A DNA stretch of 22,686 nucleotides from JBJTUH01 sp044346175 (GCA_044346175.1 JBIIZQ010000026.1:1-22686); one strand, 5' to 3'. Shown: positions 8,421 to 16,985, counted from the stretch's first letter. Notes: generated from the letters alone by a model not told the origin. A program made the numbers and translations.

Positions 8421-11186
8421 TTATTTTACAGAACGGTTAAAATACTGTACCCACACAAAGGGGACGTAAAAGCTGTTAAGGGTCTCTGCTGAAAGAGATG
8501 CCTCAAGCTTTTCTATATTCGGGAAGAGCCATTGCTTAAGATAGCTTGCAAGTGCTTCTGTACCGTTTGCTTTTTCAGCACGTTTCAGTGTATAAGCAAG
8601 CCGAACAAGCTGTAAAAACTTAGGGCTTTTTTGGTGAACATCAGTATAGGTTTTAAGACCTTGATAGACTCTATACAATAATGTACCCCCTGAACCATCT
8701 TTCTGCATCTGCTTGTGTAATGTTTGAGCTTGTTTACACCATGCTTGATGAACTTTTTCCCACGATAATACCGTCGCACTTTCATCAAGCAATTTGGGGT
8801 AAGTTGTTTCATCCACAGCACTTGCTGGAAACGCACACAGGGCGTTTTTAGAAGGGAGGGTATTTTCTGGGTCTTGGGAGGCTTTTTCCACGTAGGCTTT
8901 CGCCTTTTCTTCAGCATCCTCTACCGCTTTTGCCATCGCATACACAGGGTACTTTTCAGGGAACATCTGGAACCCACCCGATAACGTGAGTGTGCCATTC
9001 GTAAATGCCTCAAAGCACTTTTGAATATCAAGGGCTACTTCAAGGGTATCATGCCAAGCTCCCATGATAAACACGTCATCGCCCCCAGAGTACACAATAA
9101 TGACGTTGCGTCCCTGAGAAGTTGAGGTTTCAGCTTTTTCTTCAAGGTGGAAGGGCTTTAATTTATCGGTGTGTGCTAGCTCAATGTCGTGGCTTAAGTA
9201 TCCCGCACAAATACTGTTTAAGTGGAGCTTGAAGAACAAGCTTAACTGACGAGAAATAGCAGCACATCGGCTAAAGGTGTTATGTTTTTTATCCAGATTT
9301 TTAGAGAATAAACTCCCCAAGTTATCCACGTCTGCACGAAAGACCCCCAGTTTTTTATCTCCTTGCGAGGCTTGTGCAAGGTCTTCAAACGTAATGGGTT
9401 TACGCTCATCCTCTAACAAATGTTTAGGCAAGTAGTTCCCTACCCATAAGTTTGCATGACTTTGAGGCATCACGGTAAGACGATTGATACCGTAAAGCCG
9501 ATATGGCTCAGAAGTGGTTTTATACAACTTTTTAAGGATAGGGTCGTTATCTTCATCCTGCACAATACCTAGCCAACAATAGGTAGGGGTTTCACTGGTG
9601 AGGTCAGGTAAACGCACGCCAATGGTATCCATAGCACCTTGTGTGAGGGAAGCCTCCTCCTTTTTTTGGATAGTCTCGGCAGAAAGATGACGCTCCACCC
9701 AAAGGGCTTTGACTTCTTTACTTGCCAAGAGGGCTTTTCCAAGACGGTACAGGCACCCAGCTTGTCGATTCACGACCATTTCGGACTCTTCCCCTTCGCC
9801 AGGGAGGTTTGTCATGCGGTGTAAGTGGTGGTCAACCCGAGTAATGGCACACTCATCGCTGGAGGTTACGCCTGAATCGTAATGGGGTGACTCTACTGCA
9901 AATACGTCGTTTAGCAAGGAAGCATCGCTGTCTGTTACAAAGCGTCGCCATTTTTTCTGTGCTAACTTTTGCGTGCATCCTTGAAAAGCTTTGCCAATCA
10001 AGCCTTGACGTGTCGTATCCATGAGGTCTTCACCCGCCATGGGGTGTAAAGCCACGGCAATAGACAACATCCCACGAGTTTCCTCCCAGAACCAACGGTT
10101 TAAGCGTGTTTCTACTTGGGTGAGGGCGGTTTGGGTTTGGGGCGTATGAGGTAGAAGTAAGTATGCCTTGCCCCCTCCTGAATAAATCACTTGAGCGCGG
10201 TTGAGTTGAGAGGTAATGCCTTCATACCCCTTTGAGGCACACACAAGGAGTTCATCAATCACGTGTTCCATCAAAATCTCAAGGAAAAAGCTCCGAGCTT
10301 TTAAGCTTCTTAAAGCACCTTTGGATGAGATTTGATAGATAAACTTCTGAATCCCTGAAACATCCAAAGCAACTAACGCATACGCTTCCTGAGTACGAAA
10401 CGTTTTTGAAGCCTCAAACCCGCCCATGGTTTCGGGAAGGATACCATGCGCTACACCATACAGGTGCATACAACAGGCGATGGCTGCGGTTAGTTTTAAG
10501 TGGTCGTACAGTGAAATATCAGGAATGCGCTCGGTACCTGTGTCAGATGTTACCGTCCCTAACAAGGCTTCCATGAGAAACAAAAGCGTGTTGGGTTGTG
10601 CAATAAAAGTACTACGGTGTGCATTGACTTCCTTTTCCCATTGTTTCACAAGCACCTCATACTTATCCTTTTTACCAAGGTTATCTTGGTTTGAAAGCGT
10701 CACCATAGGGATGTAGCCTTGGTACTTTTCGTGAGGCTCAAGCAAACTCACAGGGTGATGGTGCTTATCAGTACCTTTTTTTTGGATACGATTAAAGACA
10801 CTTTGGAGTGAAACATCCTTCTGGAATTTGCCTTTAGAGGTTCTACCTTGTGTAGAGGCTTCAACCCCTAGGGCATCGGCATCATCTTCGGTGCTTTCTC
10901 TGCGGTCGGTTGCGGAAGCAAGGTTGTCTGCTTCATAGGTTATCCAAGTAAGGGCTTCTTTTGGCTTCTTGGCACTTTTTAAATCACGCCCATGGTGCAG
11001 ACGAATGGCATCATACACGTCTTCAGGATTATCGACCAATCCTTGAAAGAGGTGCTTTGTCCAATATAAACCAGCACGTACATGGTCAGGGTGGTGTTCA
11101 CTGAATGCACGGGCTTTGAAAAACATTTTACCGATATCATGAAAAAGTGCACCAAAGAAGACACACTGTAAGCTATCAAATGGCAT
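8421..11186 (-). CDS. csm1: Cas10 subunit Csm1 (HD nuclease, cyclic oligoadenylate synthase)
   Basis: Csm1 is the signature subunit of type III-A systems: on target RNA binding its HD domain cuts single-stranded DNA and its palm domains make cyclic oligoadenylate. The 921-aa protein starts with an intact HD motif, FHDIGK (H16, D17), followed by LHHGRD (63-68). The first palm domain has DVSGIQKFIY (275-284) and SGGGKAYLL (336-344). The second has RADVDNLGSLF (617-627) and the active-site GGDD at 701-704 within VIIVYSGGDDVFIMG. Between the palms, the usual CxxC...CxxC zinc site is reduced to single cysteines, C445 in ECAITR and C478 in AGCLYRLGK. Both catalytic activities look preserved. The ATG has AAGGAA upstream and a consensus-like promoter 32-68 nt before it, so this is the first gene of the operon. 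Confidence 0.98.
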   Translation of the reverse strand: MPFDSLQCVFFGALFHDIGKMFFKARAFSEHHPDHVRAGLYWTKHLFQGLVDNPEDVYDAIRLHHGRDLKSAKKPKEALTWITYEADNLASATDRRESTEDDADALGVEASTQGRTSKGKFQKDVSLQSVFNRIQKKGTDKHHHPVSLLEPHEKYQGYIPMVTLSNQDNLGKKDKYEVLVKQWEKEVNAHRSTFIAQPNTLLFLMEALLGTVTSDTGTERIPDISLYDHLKLTAAIACCMHLYGVAHGILPETMGGFEASKTFRTQEAYALVALDVSGIQKFIYQISSKGALRSLKARSFFLEILMEHVIDELLVCASKGYEGITSQLNRAQVIYSGGGKAYLLLPHTPQTQTALTQVETRLNRWFWEETRGMLSIAVALHPMAGEDLMDTTRQGLIGKAFQGCTQKLAQKKWRRFVTDSDASLLNDVFAVESPHYDSGVTSSDECAITRVDHHLHRMTNLPGEGEESEMVVNRQAGCLYRLGKALLASKEVKALWVERHLSAETIQKKEEASLTQGAMDTIGVRLPDLTSETPTYCWLGIVQDEDNDPILKKLYKTTSEPYRLYGINRLTVMPQSHANLWVGNYLPKHLLEDERKPITFEDLAQASQGDKKLGVFRADVDNLGSLFSKNLDKKHNTFSRCAAISRQLSLFFKLHLNSICAGYLSHDIELAHTDKLKPFHLEEKAETSTSQGRNVIIVYSGGDDVFIMGAWHDTLEVALDIQKCFEAFTNGTLTLSGGFQMFPEKYPVYAMAKAVEDAEEKAKAYVEKASQDPENTLPSKNALCAFPASAVDETTYPKLLDESATVLSWEKVHQAWCKQAQTLHKQMQKDGSGGTLLYRVYQGLKTYTDVHQKSPKFLQLVRLAYTLKRAEKANGTEALASYLKQWLFPNIEKLEASLSAETLNSFYVPFVWVQYFNRSVK

Positions 11187-11224
11187 GGCTGAAAATTTCC
11201 TTTTTTCTAAAGTTCAAGACAATT

Positions 11225-11254
11225 TAAATACCATATAAACACTACCAATGTCAA
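11225..11254 (-). promoter_or_regulatory. Promoter of the csm operon
   Basis: On the minus strand TTGACA (11249-11254) is followed after 18 bp by TATTTA (11225-11230), which carries an extended -10 TGG. The predicted start near 11218 leaves a 5' leader of about 32 nt before csm1. Confidence 0.65.
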
Positions 11255-11398
11255 TATGTTTTATGTTGATGTGTTGCTATGAATGTAAGGCTTGTTTTTG
11301 TTAATTTTGTTAATCGATATACGAGGTTAATATAAAGCACGTCGTGCATAAGAGGCTGTTTTTCTTTTTGGCGCGTTAAGGAAGCAAGCTTGATACGT

Positions 11399-11421
11399 GT
11401 TAATCTTGTATATTGATTAAC
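11399..11421. promoter_or_regulatory. Palindromic operator-like site GTTAATC-N9-GATTAAC
   Basis: The arms GTTAATC (11399-11405) and GATTAAC (11415-11421) are perfect. TTAATTAAC follows directly. The same half-sites appear in the perfect palindrome at 13891-13922. A dimeric regulator could bind here, but this is inferred from symmetry only. Confidence 0.4.
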
Positions 11422-11506
11422 TTAATTAACATGCAGGCGTTTCAAAAGATGTGATGTTGTATAAAGGAGTTTTGTTTGACGGTTTTGCATTGTTTCATAA
11501 ATATAT

Positions 11507-11538
11507 GTTAACTTGGTTAATTCAATAATTAAATTAAC
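11507..11538. promoter_or_regulatory. Second GTTAA-rich operator-like cluster
   Basis: GTTAAC at 11507, GGTTAATT at 11515 and AATTAAATTAAC at 11527-11538 form overlapping inverted repeats just downstream of a possible plus-strand promoter (TTGACG, 11476-11481). The position would suit a repressor site for the gene at 11667. Confidence 0.35.
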
Positions 11539-11666
11539 ATACTGTCTATCGCCCTATGATAATATCCTCATGGTGGCAATAACACCTCATAAAGATTGTT
11601 TATTAAAACAAAGTTTTATTTGTGTCCCGTCTCTTCAATCAATGAAAGTACATCTTACTAACTATC

Positions 11667-12098
11667 ATGAATACCATTCACTCATCCCCAAAGCCTATTT
11701 CTACAACAGCTAAGCAAGTGAAGCGTCAGTCTACCTTGATTAGTAACGATAATATACCGTTTTCTGATAAGCCTCTCCCTAGAACTACGGTCGGCTGGAC
11801 TCCCCAAGCAAATGTTGATTTAAGAACTGGGGCAGCCTATATCAAGAGACATTGGTTGACCACTTCAGGGCAGACCCCTCGGCAAGTTTGCACTCAAGTG
11901 AATAATATCGTCGCAAGAGAAAGTGAGTCTGCTTACGTGACTCCTAATGATGCGGGCGTAGTGGTTGTGCATGGCGCTTGGCAGCTTGACCGTAATGACA
12001 ACATCACTGATGTTGCAGTCACAAAGCCTTACGCCACTTTTATGTGCGACCGCTCAGGAAACCCCTACAACGTTAAATTTCAAACAAAACGACCCTAA
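11667..12098 (+). CDS. Hypothetical protein, 143 aa
   Basis: I do not recognise this protein. It has no signal peptide or membrane segment. The first 45 residues are polar and Ser/Thr/Lys/Pro-rich. The rest, from about DLRTGAAYIKRHW to NPYNVKF, looks like a small mixed alpha/beta domain with two cysteines. No strong ribosome binding site precedes the ATG; the start context ATCATGAATACC is shared with the next gene (12273). It is divergent from csm1 across a 480-bp AT-rich region with operator-like palindromes, so an accessory or regulatory link to the CRISPR operon is possible but unproven. It could equally be unrelated lineage-specific cargo. Confidence 0.65.
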   Translation: MNTIHSSPKPISTTAKQVKRQSTLISNDNIPFSDKPLPRTTVGWTPQANVDLRTGAAYIKRHWLTTSGQTPRQVCTQVNNIVARESESAYVTPNDAGVVVVHGAWQLDRNDNITDVAVTKPYATFMCDRSGNPYNVKFQTKRP

Positions 12099-12272
12099 GT
12101 ATCAAAAGTCTTTCAAAAACAAAAAGGAACATAATATATATTATCAGACGTTTTTTATTTGAATTATATATAGCTATAACTCAGTTTTCATAATGGTTTA
12201 AGGCATTTATTTTTTAAATATTAAAAGACTAGTTATTCAAAAAATACCGTCATTAAGAACCAAGGCAAAATC

Positions 12273-13895
12273 ATGAATACCCCCTCGCTTCTACGCCCTG
12301 TTCTCAAGCCTGAAGGGCTTAAAATCCTTAAACGCACTGCTGGAGAACTCATTCAAAGAGTTAAAAATCCTACGGGTAATCCTACAGACATACAACAAAT
12401 CGTAAGCCGTGTACCAGGTCAGCAGGCTCATAGGAAATTGATGCACCAAGGGCGTAAGCAATGGGAACGTCAAGTACAGCAGGGTTTAGATGGCTCAGAA
12501 GCCCTCAAGGCTGCTGTCGCAAAAGAACTCCGTATGCCGCTAGATAAAGTCAGTGGGCAGGCTGTGATTCAGCGTGTACGAAAAGGAAAACACTTCCGAG
12601 GAACTGATAGCAGCTCTGCCATTGGTACCATGTTCAAAGAACATCCTGAATGGTTTGTTGCCACACGGCAACACCCTATCAAACCTGGTGTTTTGAAGGA
12701 TAATACCCAGCTTACACTACAGCCTAATGGTCGTTTAGAGGTGCTACGACAAAAAGAACACCGTCAAGGTGCAAGTACTTCTGAAAGTAATACTAAAAGG
12801 GTTTTCACCCCCAAAGGGGCTTTAACTGCTTTTGAACGAACCCAAAAAAAGGAAACGATTGATAAGACAGGCATGGTGGCACTGCAAGACAAACGTATCT
12901 TTGATAAACAACAAGGCTATGAGCCTTCCAGCCAGCGCCATAATATCAAACAAACCTTTTTTAGAACGCCACAAACGTTTGATACAGAAGATATTGATGG
13001 TACCCGTATGACTATTCCGAAGGTTGAAGAGCGTATCACCCTCAATCAAAGAATCGCTCAAGGAGATTTGTCTTATGTGAGTCATCGTATTTCAGACACA
13101 CTCAATACCAACACCAGAAGTTACACCCGCCAGCACGGCATCACACATGAGACGAACCCCTATGATACCCTCAAGGATGGACGTATCCTAGAAACGCTCA
13201 AGCAACGCCATGAGATTCATGCACCGCAGGAGTATCCCAGAACCCATGGCAAAACTATCACCATGAAAGAGCCACGACGCACTGTTTACGGTATCAAGTC
13301 ACCTTGGGAGTACTCCCAGCCTGAAAAGCCATCCATTCAAACACGCTTTGGTGCTGTACAGGAATCGTCTCAGTTACCCTTGGTAGAGTCCTTGACACGT
13401 TCTTCAAACAGACATCCTGATACTATTTTTGCCAAAAATACTACTACCGTGACACCGCTCACCACGGCACCTTTAAATGTCACCAACACCCTGCCTGAAG
13501 AGTTTAACTCTCAAGGTAAACAAATGGTGACGATACCCATGTATGAAGGGAAAATGAACCCCTTGCAACCTGCCATGGTCAATACACATGAAAGCTTTAA
13601 AATAACGCCCTTACAAGGGAATGTACCAGCAATTTATCAACACGTCAGAAAGACCGATGTAAGAAGCCTTCCTACCACACAAGAACTACCCACGGAACTT
13701 ACAGAACCCAGTGCTTTAAATCGTTTTCAGTTCAGTAATAAAACCACTCGTGCAAACAACAAACAATACCCCGAGTATGTCACACAACGTACTGAAAGCC
13801 GAGTTTGGCGGGAACGTCCCATTGATAATAACCCCGATGGTGATGTTCCGCTAGTGTCACCAACCCCTGTAAAACCTCTTGCAGGTGTAAGTTAA
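12273..13895 (+). CDS. Hypothetical protein, 540 aa
   Basis: I recognise no known domain. The protein is hydrophilic and basic, without signal peptide or membrane segments. The first 130 residues look helical and structured (LIQRVKNPTG...QQIVSRVPGQQAHRKLMHQG...AVAKELRMPLDKV). From about residue 160 it is rich in Thr, Gln, Pro and Arg and probably largely disordered. The ATG has AAGG 10-12 nt upstream. It follows the 143-aa gene after 174 bp, and its stop codon lies inside a perfect 13-bp-arm palindrome (13891-13922). Size and composition would suit a structural or secreted effector-like protein, but nothing in the sequence shows that. Confidence 0.75.
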   Translation: MNTPSLLRPVLKPEGLKILKRTAGELIQRVKNPTGNPTDIQQIVSRVPGQQAHRKLMHQGRKQWERQVQQGLDGSEALKAAVAKELRMPLDKVSGQAVIQRVRKGKHFRGTDSSSAIGTMFKEHPEWFVATRQHPIKPGVLKDNTQLTLQPNGRLEVLRQKEHRQGASTSESNTKRVFTPKGALTAFERTQKKETIDKTGMVALQDKRIFDKQQGYEPSSQRHNIKQTFFRTPQTFDTEDIDGTRMTIPKVEERITLNQRIAQGDLSYVSHRISDTLNTNTRSYTRQHGITHETNPYDTLKDGRILETLKQRHEIHAPQEYPRTHGKTITMKEPRRTVYGIKSPWEYSQPEKPSIQTRFGAVQESSQLPLVESLTRSSNRHPDTIFAKNTTTVTPLTTAPLNVTNTLPEEFNSQGKQMVTIPMYEGKMNPLQPAMVNTHESFKITPLQGNVPAIYQHVRKTDVRSLPTTQELPTELTEPSALNRFQFSNKTTRANNKQYPEYVTQRTESRVWRERPIDNNPDGDVPLVSPTPVKPLAGVS

Positions 13896-13922
13896 TCTTG
13901 TTATTAAATTAACAAGATTAAC
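13891..13922. repeat. Perfect palindrome overlapping a stop codon
   Basis: GTTAATCTTGTTA (13891-13903) and TAACAAGATTAAC (13910-13922) are perfectly complementary around a 6-nt loop. The stop codon of the 540-aa gene (13893-13895) lies in the left arm. There is no T-tract, so it is not a standard terminator; the half-site GTTAATC matches the element at 11399. Confidence 0.7.
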
Positions 13923-13971
13923 CATTGGCGATATCAGAATGACCTTACTCTGTCATTCCGTACCCGCCATA

Positions 13972-13996
13972 CGTCATACCAACGAAAATAGGTATC
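13972..13996 (-). repeat. Dispersed ATACCGAT palindrome, copy 3 (degenerate)
   Basis: CGTCATACC-AACGAAAATA-GGTATC is the family sequence read in the opposite direction, with mutated inner stem bases. Shortly after it comes CTGGATGCCGACTT, which also accompanies the copy at 20952 in the matching relative orientation, so the two may be parts of one longer element. Confidence 0.55.
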
Positions 13997-14040
13997 TATC
14001 TCTCGGCTCTCTGGATGCCGACTTTAAGAGTGTTTGAAGC

Positions 14041-14115
14041 GTAGGGGAGGGTTTATAACCCTCCCGCAAAAAGCCTACGCCCCAACTAGCGGGAGGGTTA
14101 TAAACCCTCCCCTAC
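14041..14115. repeat. REP doublet (REPIN-like) with GTAG heads
   Basis: Two perfect 26-bp arms (14041-14066 and 14090-14115) lie in inverted orientation around a 23-bp centre. Each arm is itself a hairpin, GGGAGGGTT-TAT-AACCCTCCC, with a GTAG tetranucleotide at its outer 5' end. That is the form of REP sequences handled by RAYT (TnpA-REP) transposases. A diverged single copy lies at 22335-22360. Confidence 0.75.
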
Positions 14116-14209
14116 ACGACTTCACCACGGGAGAGGGGTATCTCTCGTTTCTACTGTAAGCTTTCTTGATACCAGCCTATGCTGAAAGGATATGAAGGAT
14201 AGTAAACAA

Positions 14210-14251
14210 TAACCTCATTAAGTTAATCTAGTTATTAGCTTAATGAGGTTA
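14210..14251. repeat. AT-rich palindrome with 13-bp arms
   Basis: TAACCTCATTAAG (14210-14222) pairs perfectly with CTTAATGAGGTTA (14239-14251) around a 16-nt loop. It lies 28 bp beyond the stop codon of the minus-strand gene 14279-14848, between convergent genes. It may end transcripts or bind a protein; no T-tract is present. Confidence 0.65.
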
Positions 14252-14278
14252 ATAAATTAAGTGCTGTCAAATACAAAC

Positions 14279-14848
14279 TTACCCTAAGAAAGCATCTGCT
14301 TGATTGAGTGCCTCAGGGGGGAGTTCATTAGCGGCTTGGAGTAATTGAGCGACCTCTTGCTGTAAGCGTGCCTGCATCGCCATAATCGCTTCACAACGCT
14401 TGGGGTCTTTGGTTTGCTCATATTGTGCCGTTAGGGCATCACTTAATTGAGAAGCTTCTGAAAGTTTTGCATCTACAACCGATACCCCTGTTGCTGGGAA
14501 TCCTTGAGCTTTGGCGACGGGGTTTTTCATTGTATTGGGTAAAGGCGGATTGGTCGTTTTATGACTACCTTTTTCCATTTCTTTAAGAAGTGCTGCATTA
14601 GGTGATGGTAACTTAACGGCATCTAAATTTAAAATCGAGCCACGTTCCTGACCTGCCATGGCGGGTTGTGCAGGTTGGCAGGACTGACCAAAACAAGGCA
14701 CACTTGCTTGCGGATTGCCAGAAAACAGTGCTTGTATGTCTTCACGTACATCGCTGACGTTACTACCAAGCTGAGGGTTATTGGCTTGAGAGCCACTGAA
14801 CATAAGTGTTGAGGGCAGTTTATGAAACTGGCTAATTTGAAAGCTCAT
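14279..14848 (-). CDS. Hypothetical protein, 189 aa
   Basis: I do not recognise this protein. I start it at the ATG at 14848 (MSFQISQFHKLPS), preceded by AGGGA at a spacing of 9 nt. An in-frame extension to 14917 would need a GTG start, and an ATG at 14881 is a further option. The N-terminal half is polar with a short cysteine pair region (SVPCFGQSCQ); the C-terminal half, from about AKLSEASQLSDALTAQYEQ, is a helical, Gln/Ala-rich segment likely to form a helical hairpin or coiled coil. No signal peptide or membrane segment is seen. It lies about 150 bp downstream of another minus-strand unknown gene and may share its transcript's direction but not clearly its operon. Confidence 0.65.
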   Translation of the reverse strand: MSFQISQFHKLPSTLMFSGSQANNPQLGSNVSDVREDIQALFSGNPQASVPCFGQSCQPAQPAMAGQERGSILNLDAVKLPSPNAALLKEMEKGSHKTTNPPLPNTMKNPVAKAQGFPATGVSVVDAKLSEASQLSDALTAQYEQTKDPKRCEAIMAMQARLQQEVAQLLQAANELPPEALNQADAFLG

Positions 14849-14998
14849 GGCAATATATCCCTGTGGAGAATCAATAGGCATTACTCGCTTATGGCTGCGT
14901 GCAAACATTACACACACGTATCCCTAGCATACAAGTATAAAACCTAGATGCTATCTTCTTTGTGCTGAATAAAAAGCCTATGAGGTTTACCTTGACGC

Positions 14999-16840
14999 TT
15001 ACTTTATAACGGGTGTGGTGACCCCTATCGCTTGAAGGAGTTGTCCTGGTGCATATGCCGTAAGGTCAGAGCGAACTTCTCTTGTCGGCCCAGGGAGCAT
15101 TTGTACAGGGATACCCTCTTGAATAAGTTCTCTTAATGCCCCGAGTAAAGGATGACTGCTTGCGACAATTGTACCCACACTTTCGGGTTCATGGTGGGTT
15201 GCAAACTTAATAAAATCAGGTAACTTAAACGTTTTATGATGTTGTTTAAAGTCTTTCCATAAGGCTTCATGCCCCGAGATCTTACACCCTTCTGCGATTT
15301 GCGTTTCAATACTATCGCCCACCACAGGTAAATGACCATTCCCCATACCTATGATAGTGAGGGGTTGCTTGTGTTTAAGCAGATAAGGACGATAGGCCAT
15401 GACTTGTTCAGCAGTCACACTAGTATTGCCGATTAACAGAGGGGCATCAGGGTGCATATGACGTGTTGGGAACTGCTGAGTGGCTTCCAAGGCAGTTACT
15501 TTGGACTCGCCTCGTAAGTCCGTATTCATCCATTGCTGAATATAAGTTTGATGCGTGACATAATCAGCGTCAGGATGCAGGGCATATGCCATTGTCGTAA
15601 GGAGCTGGAGTTTGCTTGTCGCAGCGGCTGGCATCATGGGAAGCGTCCCCTTCTCAAACATGACGTGGTATGGAATTTCATGTTTAACGCAGAACATTTT
15701 TAGTTGTTCTAAATGACGGTTGGCCGTTGTGATTTCTGTCGCATCAAGCATCCCCGCACGAGGGGGTAACACACTGCTGCTATACAAAACAGTGGCAAGC
15801 TGTTTAGGGTGTTTGGCTTTTTCTGCCAAAAGGGCTTGCTCTATCATGTGTAATGTTTCCTGTGAGGTTTGAGGCGTGACACGCCACTCCTGCACATGGG
15901 GTAACTGGATGGCTTCTTTTTTGTCATGACTCAGCAATTGGTAAAAGCGTAAGAGTTCTTTTTCGTATTGTAAAACCTTAGGATTGTTAATTAAAGCTTG
16001 GTATGTTTTACGATACGGTTCACACACCGTGATACGACCATCGGGGGTAATCTGCCCAATCTCAGAGGCTCTTGCACCCCCGAAATAGTCACGCTCATAG
16101 AGTTTAGAAGGCTTACACCCGAGGTGAGAAAGACGAACACCTGAAAATATTTTTGCTCCAAGATGGGGTTCTGCAAGGACTAAATAACTACCTCCAAAAT
16201 GGAAGTCATCTGAAGCTGCTAAATAATGTGCATATTGGCGATTGGCAACGGCATCTGAACCCTTAGGATGATGCACAGGTTGATACCCTACAGAGAGTAC
16301 ATGTCGTTTGGAAAGAAGAGAAAAAAAGCTGGTTAATGCCCCCATACTCGCAGCCGTATCCATGCCAGTAGTCAGCGTATGATGCATGGTTTGATTCATC
16401 GGTTGGGTGTATAAAATACTTTTCAACACGAGGGTTCTATCACTGGGGGTCAGTGTTGAGCTATCCTTCAAAAAAGTTAAAGGGTTATTCGCATAAAACT
16501 TTCCAGAAGGGACGGGGCAGTTCTTGGGAATGTAAAGATTATGAGACATCTTTACCCGCTCTGTATAGAACTTAGGGTAGCCCTCTTTCGTCAAAGGAGG
16601 AACAACCTCTGAGTGAGAGAATTGACCATGGAGGTGTGGATTTTGAGCAATTTGAGGAAGCGGAAAGGTCTGTGTGTTTTCTACTGTTTTTGTTCTATCA
16701 CCACGTACCCAAAGGGTATCATGGGCGGAGACCCCACCTGTGATAGTATTCACCACGAAAGCACCCATGCGTACCTGAGGTTTTACGGAAGGCTTTGTAT
16801 AAGGATGCACGGGCATCAATGAAACAGGACGTAATTGCAT
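14999..16840 (-). CDS. Hypothetical protein, 613 aa
   Basis: I do not recognise this protein. The ATG at 16840 (MQLRPVSLMPVHPYTKP) is preferred to an upstream GTG at 16849. There is no signal peptide or clear membrane segment. The first 130 residues are proline-rich and probably extended. Beyond that the sequence looks globular, with segments such as MGALTSFFSLLSKRHVLSVGY, ASDDFHFGGSYLVLAEPHLG, LATVLYSSSVLPPRAGMLD and PLTIIGMGNGHLPVVGDS, which alternate strands and helices as in an enzyme-like alpha/beta fold. No catalytic motif that I know stands out. It lies downstream of the porin gene, separated by a hairpin terminator. Confidence 0.75.
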   Translation of the reverse strand: MQLRPVSLMPVHPYTKPSVKPQVRMGAFVVNTITGGVSAHDTLWVRGDRTKTVENTQTFPLPQIAQNPHLHGQFSHSEVVPPLTKEGYPKFYTERVKMSHNLYIPKNCPVPSGKFYANNPLTFLKDSSTLTPSDRTLVLKSILYTQPMNQTMHHTLTTGMDTAASMGALTSFFSLLSKRHVLSVGYQPVHHPKGSDAVANRQYAHYLAASDDFHFGGSYLVLAEPHLGAKIFSGVRLSHLGCKPSKLYERDYFGGARASEIGQITPDGRITVCEPYRKTYQALINNPKVLQYEKELLRFYQLLSHDKKEAIQLPHVQEWRVTPQTSQETLHMIEQALLAEKAKHPKQLATVLYSSSVLPPRAGMLDATEITTANRHLEQLKMFCVKHEIPYHVMFEKGTLPMMPAAATSKLQLLTTMAYALHPDADYVTHQTYIQQWMNTDLRGESKVTALEATQQFPTRHMHPDAPLLIGNTSVTAEQVMAYRPYLLKHKQPLTIIGMGNGHLPVVGDSIETQIAEGCKISGHEALWKDFKQHHKTFKLPDFIKFATHHEPESVGTIVASSHPLLGALRELIQEGIPVQMLPGPTREVRSDLTAYAPGQLLQAIGVTTPVIK

Positions 16841-16902
16841 ATCATACACCCACGTTAGTAGTAGTTGATTGAATCAATAAAGAGCCTCAAAAAACAAAGT
16901 AT

Positions 16903-16934
16903 AAACACTTAGCAAGACCCTTTGCGAAGTGTTT
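16903..16934 (-). terminator. Possible second terminator hairpin
   Basis: AAACACTT and AAGTGTTT pair, as do GCAA and TTGC inside them, with one mismatch. On the minus strand the hairpin is followed a few bases later by a T-rich run (ATACTTTGTTTTTTG). It could back up the hairpin at 16986. Confidence 0.4.
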
Positions 16935-16985
16935 CTTAAAATTTGACCCTAAAACGAGCGGTAGTGTATCTGTAGCCTCTACAGG

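Larger units (their letters stand above)
11187..11666. other. Divergent intergenic region with GTTAA palindromes
   Basis: This 480-bp AT-rich region lies between csm1 (minus) and an unknown plus-strand gene. Next to csm1 it holds the operon promoter. The middle and right part carry clustered GTTAAT/ATTAAC motifs: 11300-11331 (three GTTAAT copies), 11399-11430 (GTTAATC, 9 bp, GATTAAC, then TTAATTAAC) and 11507-11538 (GTTAAC, GGTTAATT, AATTAAATTAAC). A possible plus-strand promoter, TTGACG at 11476-11481 with AT-rich -10 candidates near 11500, overlaps the last cluster. I see no convincing small gene. Confidence 0.55.
13896..14278. other. Repeat-filled intergenic region
   Basis: This 383-bp gap between two convergent unknown genes has no convincing reading frame. 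In order it contains the right part of the 13891-13922 palindrome, a degenerate ATACCGAT-family copy (13972-13996) followed by CTGGATGCCGACTT (14007-14020), a REP doublet (14041-14115) and a long-arm palindrome (14210-14251). Confidence 0.75.

Noticed and set aside
13891..13922. Intrinsic terminator for the 540-aa gene.
   Set aside because: The palindrome is AT-rich, includes the stop codon and has no following T-tract, so a protein-binding or element-end role is at least as likely.
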